Position numbers and translations under genes: made by a program. The notes under the pieces are model-generated. The model ran no database searches and was not told where the DNA came from. It saw nothing but the letters and a program-made list of their open reading frames with translations. From Robertmurraya korlensis NBRC 107688 (GTDB taxonomy: Bacteria > Bacillota > Bacilli > Bacillales > Cytobacillaceae), in the NCBI RefSeq assembly GCF_001591645.1, contig NZ_BCVH01000015.1:34026-98025 (forward strand): a DNA stretch of 64,000 nt, given 5' to 3'. This document shows, one piece after another, positions 60,865 to 64,000 of the stretch. How positions within the stretch are numbered: position 1 is the first letter of the stretch; every line of letters starts with the position of its first letter.

Positions 60865-61701
60865 TTATTTTTTATTTTTATTACCTAAACCTTGAGTAAT
60901 ACGGTCTAGGATAATAGCTAAAACCACAATTCCTAATCCACCAACTAATCCTAATCCAACGTTCACACTTGATATACCAGCTAAAACGGTTGAACCTAGA
61001 CCTGGTGCACCGATCATTGATGCAATAACCGCCATCGAAAGGGCTAACATAATCGTTTGGTTTACTCCCGCCATAATAGTTGGAATGGCAACGGGTAGTT
61101 GTACCTTCACAAGCATTTGCCATGATGTAGATCCAAAAGCTCTTGCCGCTTCCACCATATCTTCGGGAACTTGTTTAATGGCCAAGGTGGTCATTCGAAC
61201 CGCTGGCGGTGTAGCAAACACAAATGTTGAGATAACGGCTGGAACTTCACCTAATCCAAATAAGAGGATGGCCGGAATCAAATACACAAAACTCGGCAAG
61301 GTTTGCATGAAATCCAAGATTGGGCGGACAATTTTATCTAAAATTGAATATTTTGCCGTTAAGATCCCTAATGGAAGTCCTATAATAATGGAGAAGAAGG
61401 TTGCTACAACCACAACGGCTAACGTAAGCATGGCATCTTCCCAGAGATTCACGGAACCAAGATATAAAGTACCGATTAAAGTAAAAATAGCAATTCCTTT
61501 TCCAGCAAGTCTCCACGCCAATAAAATGAATACTATAGCTATGATTTCGGCTGGAATCATGAGGAATAAATCAGCTACGCCATTAATAAAAAACGAAATG
61601 ATGGAACTGACGGAATCAAAGAATCCACCCATAACAGGGATTAGCCAGTCATATACAAAGTCATTCGTCCAATCCTCTAATGGTAATGTAAAATAGTTCA
61701 T
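60865..61701 (-). CDS. opuAB: Glycine betaine ABC transporter permease OpuAB
   Basis: 278 residues, ~7 transmembrane helices, with the binding-protein-dependent permease motif EAARAFGSTSWQMLVKVQLP (EAA loop) at about residues 187-206 and FMQTLPSFVYLIPAILLFGL upstream. The N-terminus faces outside (DWTNDFVYDWLIPVMGGFFD). The ATG overlaps the end of opuAA by 4 bp. It forms the channel with OpuAA and OpuAC. Confidence 0.95.
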   Translation of the reverse strand: MNYFTLPLEDWTNDFVYDWLIPVMGGFFDSVSSIISFFINGVADLFLMIPAEIIAIVFILLAWRLAGKGIAIFTLIGTLYLGSVNLWEDAMLTLAVVVVATFFSIIIGLPLGILTAKYSILDKIVRPILDFMQTLPSFVYLIPAILLFGLGEVPAVISTFVFATPPAVRMTTLAIKQVPEDMVEAARAFGSTSWQMLVKVQLPVAIPTIMAGVNQTIMLALSMAVIASMIGAPGLGSTVLAGISSVNVGLGLVGGLGIVVLAIILDRITQGLGNKNKK

Positions 61702-62897
61702 TCTTTCATCCCCTCGCTTTGCTCTTTCCCTAACACGAGTCCCGAAAGGATCGAAACTCTTACAATAATTCCCACTAGCTTGTTTTCCTCTACAACAGCG
61801 ATAGGATATTTTGATTCTGCTGCAATTCCAATTAAATCACTTAACGGAGTCATTGGATCAGTAGTATGAAAATCTAACTCAAGCACATCCTCGACCCATT
61901 TATTTTCCTTATAGGCTTTGATAGCTGCGTCAATCGTTAAAATACCTTTTAGGTTTTTATCTTTATCCACGACGAAAATACTCGAGAGACCCGCATCCTC
62001 CATCTTCTTCATCGCGACCCTTGGGCCATCCTTCCATGTGGTGATGACATCAGGCTTTTTCATAATATTAGAAGCCATTAATACTTTAGAACGATCCACG
62101 TCCTCAACAAAGTTATATACATACTCATTAGCTGGATTCTCTAGAATCTCCTCAGCCGTTCCAATTTGAACGATTTCTCCATTTTTCATAATTGCAATTC
62201 TATCACCTAACTTCAGTGCCTCATCTAGATCATGAGTAATAAAGAGAATCGTTTTTCCAAGCTTGCTCTGTAGCTGAAGGAGCTCATCCTGCATCTCCTT
62301 ACGAATAATTGGATCTAACGCACTGAACGCTTCGTCCATGAGAAGGATATCCGAATCATTCGCAAGTGCTCTCGCAAGCCCAACCCTTTGCTGCATTCCA
62401 CCACTGAGCTGGTCAGGATAGCTATTTTCATAGCCTTTAAGCCCAACATCCTCAATCGACTTTTGAGCTTTCGCTTCTCTTTCACTTTTTTCTACCCCTT
62501 GTACCTCAAGGCCATATGCTACATTTTCAAGAACATTACGATGCGGAAATAACGCAAACTTTTGAAACACCATTGAAAGCTTTTTCCTTCTCGTTTGCAT
62601 AAGGTCGTTTTTATTCATTTTTGTAATGTCTTGACCATCGATGAGAACTTCGCCGTCCGTCGGTTCAATTAGTCGATTGATTAATCGAATCAATGTCGAC
62701 TTCCCACTCCCCGATAGACCCATTAGAACGAAGAATTCTCCTGGCTTCACTTCGAACGAAGCATTGTTTACACCAACAGTCATGCCCGTGTCTTTTAATA
62801 TTTGCTCTTTACTCTGCCCTTGTTGTAAGCGCTTAACACCTTCCTTTGGATTGGAACCAAACACTTTTGTGAGATTTTTCACAAGAATTTTATTCAT
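61698..62897 (-). CDS. opuAA: Glycine betaine ABC transporter ATP-binding protein OpuAA
   Basis: 399 residues; Walker A GLSGSGKSTLIRLI, signature LSGGMQQRVGLARAL, Walker B ILLMDEAFSALDP. The N-terminal KVFGSNPKEGVKRLQQGQSK is the OpuAA/ProV leader. The C-terminal ~120 residues form a CBS pair (MKKPDVITTWKDGPRVAMKK and DPMTPLSDLIGIAAESKYPI), which in OpuA senses ionic strength or c-di-AMP. First gene of the operon. Its promoter region is shared with the divergent GbsR-type regulator. Confidence 0.95.
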   Translation of the reverse strand: MNKILVKNLTKVFGSNPKEGVKRLQQGQSKEQILKDTGMTVGVNNASFEVKPGEFFVLMGLSGSGKSTLIRLINRLIEPTDGEVLIDGQDITKMNKNDLMQTRRKKLSMVFQKFALFPHRNVLENVAYGLEVQGVEKSEREAKAQKSIEDVGLKGYENSYPDQLSGGMQQRVGLARALANDSDILLMDEAFSALDPIIRKEMQDELLQLQSKLGKTILFITHDLDEALKLGDRIAIMKNGEIVQIGTAEEILENPANEYVYNFVEDVDRSKVLMASNIMKKPDVITTWKDGPRVAMKKMEDAGLSSIFVVDKDKNLKGILTIDAAIKAYKENKWVEDVLELDFHTTDPMTPLSDLIGIAAESKYPIAVVEENKLVGIIVRVSILSGLVLGKEQSEGMKE

Positions 62898-63226
62898 TTT
62901 CTAACCCCTTTTGTCTTTTGTAGACTTTTTATCTCTATTATTTGATAGATTGATAGTTTGAAAAGATTTGTATTGCATATAAGAGGAAAAACGAAGTATA
63001 TGAGTAGTTTGAAGTTTTCCTGCCCTTTAATTGTAGCTTGATAGACCCCTTTTTAACAAAGCCGAAATTTCTGTATATTCCGTGTATATAGTTCGTAAAG
63101 TTTTAACTGTACGAATTTAACGATTAGATGGTTAATATTCCTCCCGAATACTCCAGATTCCTCCAATATAATAAGTTTCTACTTTTAAAATCAATATGAT
63201 AATCTATAGATACAAAGCTCAGGGAT
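62898..63226. other. Divergent control region opuA / gbsR-type regulator
   Basis: 329 bp, AT-rich, no coding content. For the leftward opuA operon TTCAAA, 16 bp, TAATAG (around 62935-62965, minus strand) is a plausible osmotically controlled promoter. I could not fix a GbsR-type operator with confidence. Confidence 0.4.
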
Positions 63227-63772
63227 GTGAAAAATATCTTGAATGAACAAGAAAAACTATTAAACGCTAGAGATCGTTTTATTGATTCGATGGCTAAAAA
63301 TATGAGTCTTTACGGAATTACCCATTCAGTAGGAAGACTTTATGGACTGTTATACTTTAACGAAAAGCCAATGACTCTTGATGAAATGAAAGATGAGCTT
63401 GGAATGAGCAAAACAAGTATGAGCACAGCTGTCAGGCAGCTTCAGGAATTAAATATGGTAGAAAAAGTGTGGAAGAAAGGCGAGAGAAAGGATCTATACC
63501 AAGCGGCCGACGACTGGTACGATTCCTTTACAGCATTGTTTACCACAAGTTGGCGAACAGGCATCTCCCTTAATATGTCTACAATAAATAGATCACTTAA
63601 AGAGCTGCATAACCTTCGTGATAATCCAGAAACACCTGACGAAGTAAGAGCTTCTGTAAAGTTAGATATTGAAAAATACCAATATGCACTTGATTACTAT
63701 GACTGGCTTAACCGTTTTGTTGACAGCCTTGAATCAAAGGAAATATTTAATTATATTCCAAAAAAGGAGTAG
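63227..63772 (+). CDS. GbsR/OpcR-family MarR-type regulator of choline/betaine genes
   Basis: 181 residues from the GTG at 63227; a TTG at 63239 that sits better behind AGGGATG would give 177. Winged-helix domain: SVGRLYGLLYFNEKPMTLDE, then MKDELGMSKTSMSTAVRQLQ and LNMVEKVWKKGERKDLYQA. Strongly like B. subtilis GbsR/OpcR, which repress betaine synthesis or uptake genes and are released by choline or its like. Divergence from opuA suggests that it controls this transporter. The C-terminal helix bundle includes DIEKYQYALDYYDWLNRF. Confidence 0.88.
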   Translation: MKNILNEQEKLLNARDRFIDSMAKNMSLYGITHSVGRLYGLLYFNEKPMTLDEMKDELGMSKTSMSTAVRQLQELNMVEKVWKKGERKDLYQAADDWYDSFTALFTTSWRTGISLNMSTINRSLKELHNLRDNPETPDEVRASVKLDIEKYQYALDYYDWLNRFVDSLESKEIFNYIPKKE

Positions 63773-63802
63773 TGGATTTAGAATCCGCTGCTTCTTTTTT
63801 GT
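63768..63802 (+). terminator. Terminator of the gbsR-type gene
   Basis: An 11-bp stem (with two G-T pairs) AGTAGTGGATT / AATCCGCTGCT around a 3-nt loop is followed by TCTTTTTTGTG. It overlaps the stop codon. Confidence 0.85.
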
Positions 63803-64000
63803 GTTAATGAAATACCCAGGTTGGGGGATATGTAAACCTGACTTTTTTTTATATTTGGGCTAGTCTAACTGACCAGTGGATGAGTTTTGGGTTGTTGTGA
63901 TCACTTAGAGCCCCTATCTGACTGATTACCTGCTTTTTCCTTTCTTACAGGCAAATAGAAATCTCCTCTCTTACCGGCCAACTTCTCTTTCCTCTCCAAT
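63803..64000. other. Terminal noncoding stretch
   Basis: 198 bp after the regulator terminator, with a CT-rich end (TCTCCTCTCTTACC, CTTCTCTTTCCTCTCC). No coding content, tRNA or clear motif. It may belong to a gene starting outside the window. Confidence 0.4.

Noticed and set aside
61085..61696. Rightward 203-residue ORF
   Set aside because: Antisense of opuAB, which is a clear permease in a clear operon.

Overview
The window looks like chromosome of a spore-forming Bacillaceae (low-GC Gram-positive). Evidence: AGGAGG-type ribosome binding sites, frequent GTG/TTG starts, sporulation and germination genes (rsfA, cwlJ, gerQ), HemQ-type haem synthesis, LipL-type lipoylation, a bacillithiol deacetylase, TnrA, OpuA/GbsR osmoprotection, and the ywfO-rsfA-lipL-pta-hemQ / cwlJ-gerQ-ywdK-ywdI-ung order known from Bacillus subtilis. 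I see no rRNA, tRNA, CRISPR array, transposase, integrase or phage gene.

1-9.2 kb is a conserved core block: HD phosphohydrolase (partial), DUF1450 protein, RsfA, LipL, Pta, HemQ, CwlJ-GerQ, and a leftward DUF4230-ung-small Cys protein-ywdI-ywdK run.

9.3-21.1 kb is a leftward run of eleven genes: fdhD, fdhA, fdhB, fdhC, fdhE, mobA, moeA, a moeA fused to a binding-protein-like domain, moaE, moaD, moeB. It encodes a Tat-exported, membrane-anchored formate dehydrogenase together with much of its molybdenum cofactor supply. The catalytic subunit is cut by one in-frame TGA, which is a selenocysteine codon. The residues around it match FDH-N/O selenoproteins, and a SECIS hairpin like that of E. 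coli fdhF lies at the same distance downstream. The gene is one 993-codon selenoprotein, not two ORFs. No selA/selB/selC/selD is in the window.

21.4-26.7 kb holds pdxK, a riboflavin operon (ribE-ribBA-ribH, without ribD) under an FMN riboswitch with terminator, yojF-bshB2 and a SRPBCC protein. 26.8-34.9 kb is mixed: an ABC-2 exporter operon with its own TetR regulator and candidate operator, a HAD phosphatase, an AlkD-like glycosylase, an SDR, a Gly/Pro-repeat protein, a twin P-loop ATPase, and an ECF S component paired with a TudS-like desulfidase.

35-53.4 kb holds YbaK, a first UDP-glucose dehydrogenase, two GH13 alpha-glucosidases with cre/LacI-type operators, a thioredoxin-reductase-like enzyme, an asymmetric heterodimeric ABC exporter, tnrA divergent from two overlapping small ORFs across two TnrA/GlnR boxes, a radical-SAM/SPASM protein, RocB, an acyl-CoA dehydrogenase-like protein, a VOC protein and a membrane transporter.

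53.7-64 kb holds an RluF-type pseudouridine synthase and a tightly coupled five-gene leftward operon (protein-kinase-like, GT4, HipA-like kinase, galU, ugd). I infer that this operon makes a UDP-glucuronate-dependent glycoconjugate, perhaps on the spore surface. The window ends with opuAA-AB-AC and its divergent gbsR-type regulator.
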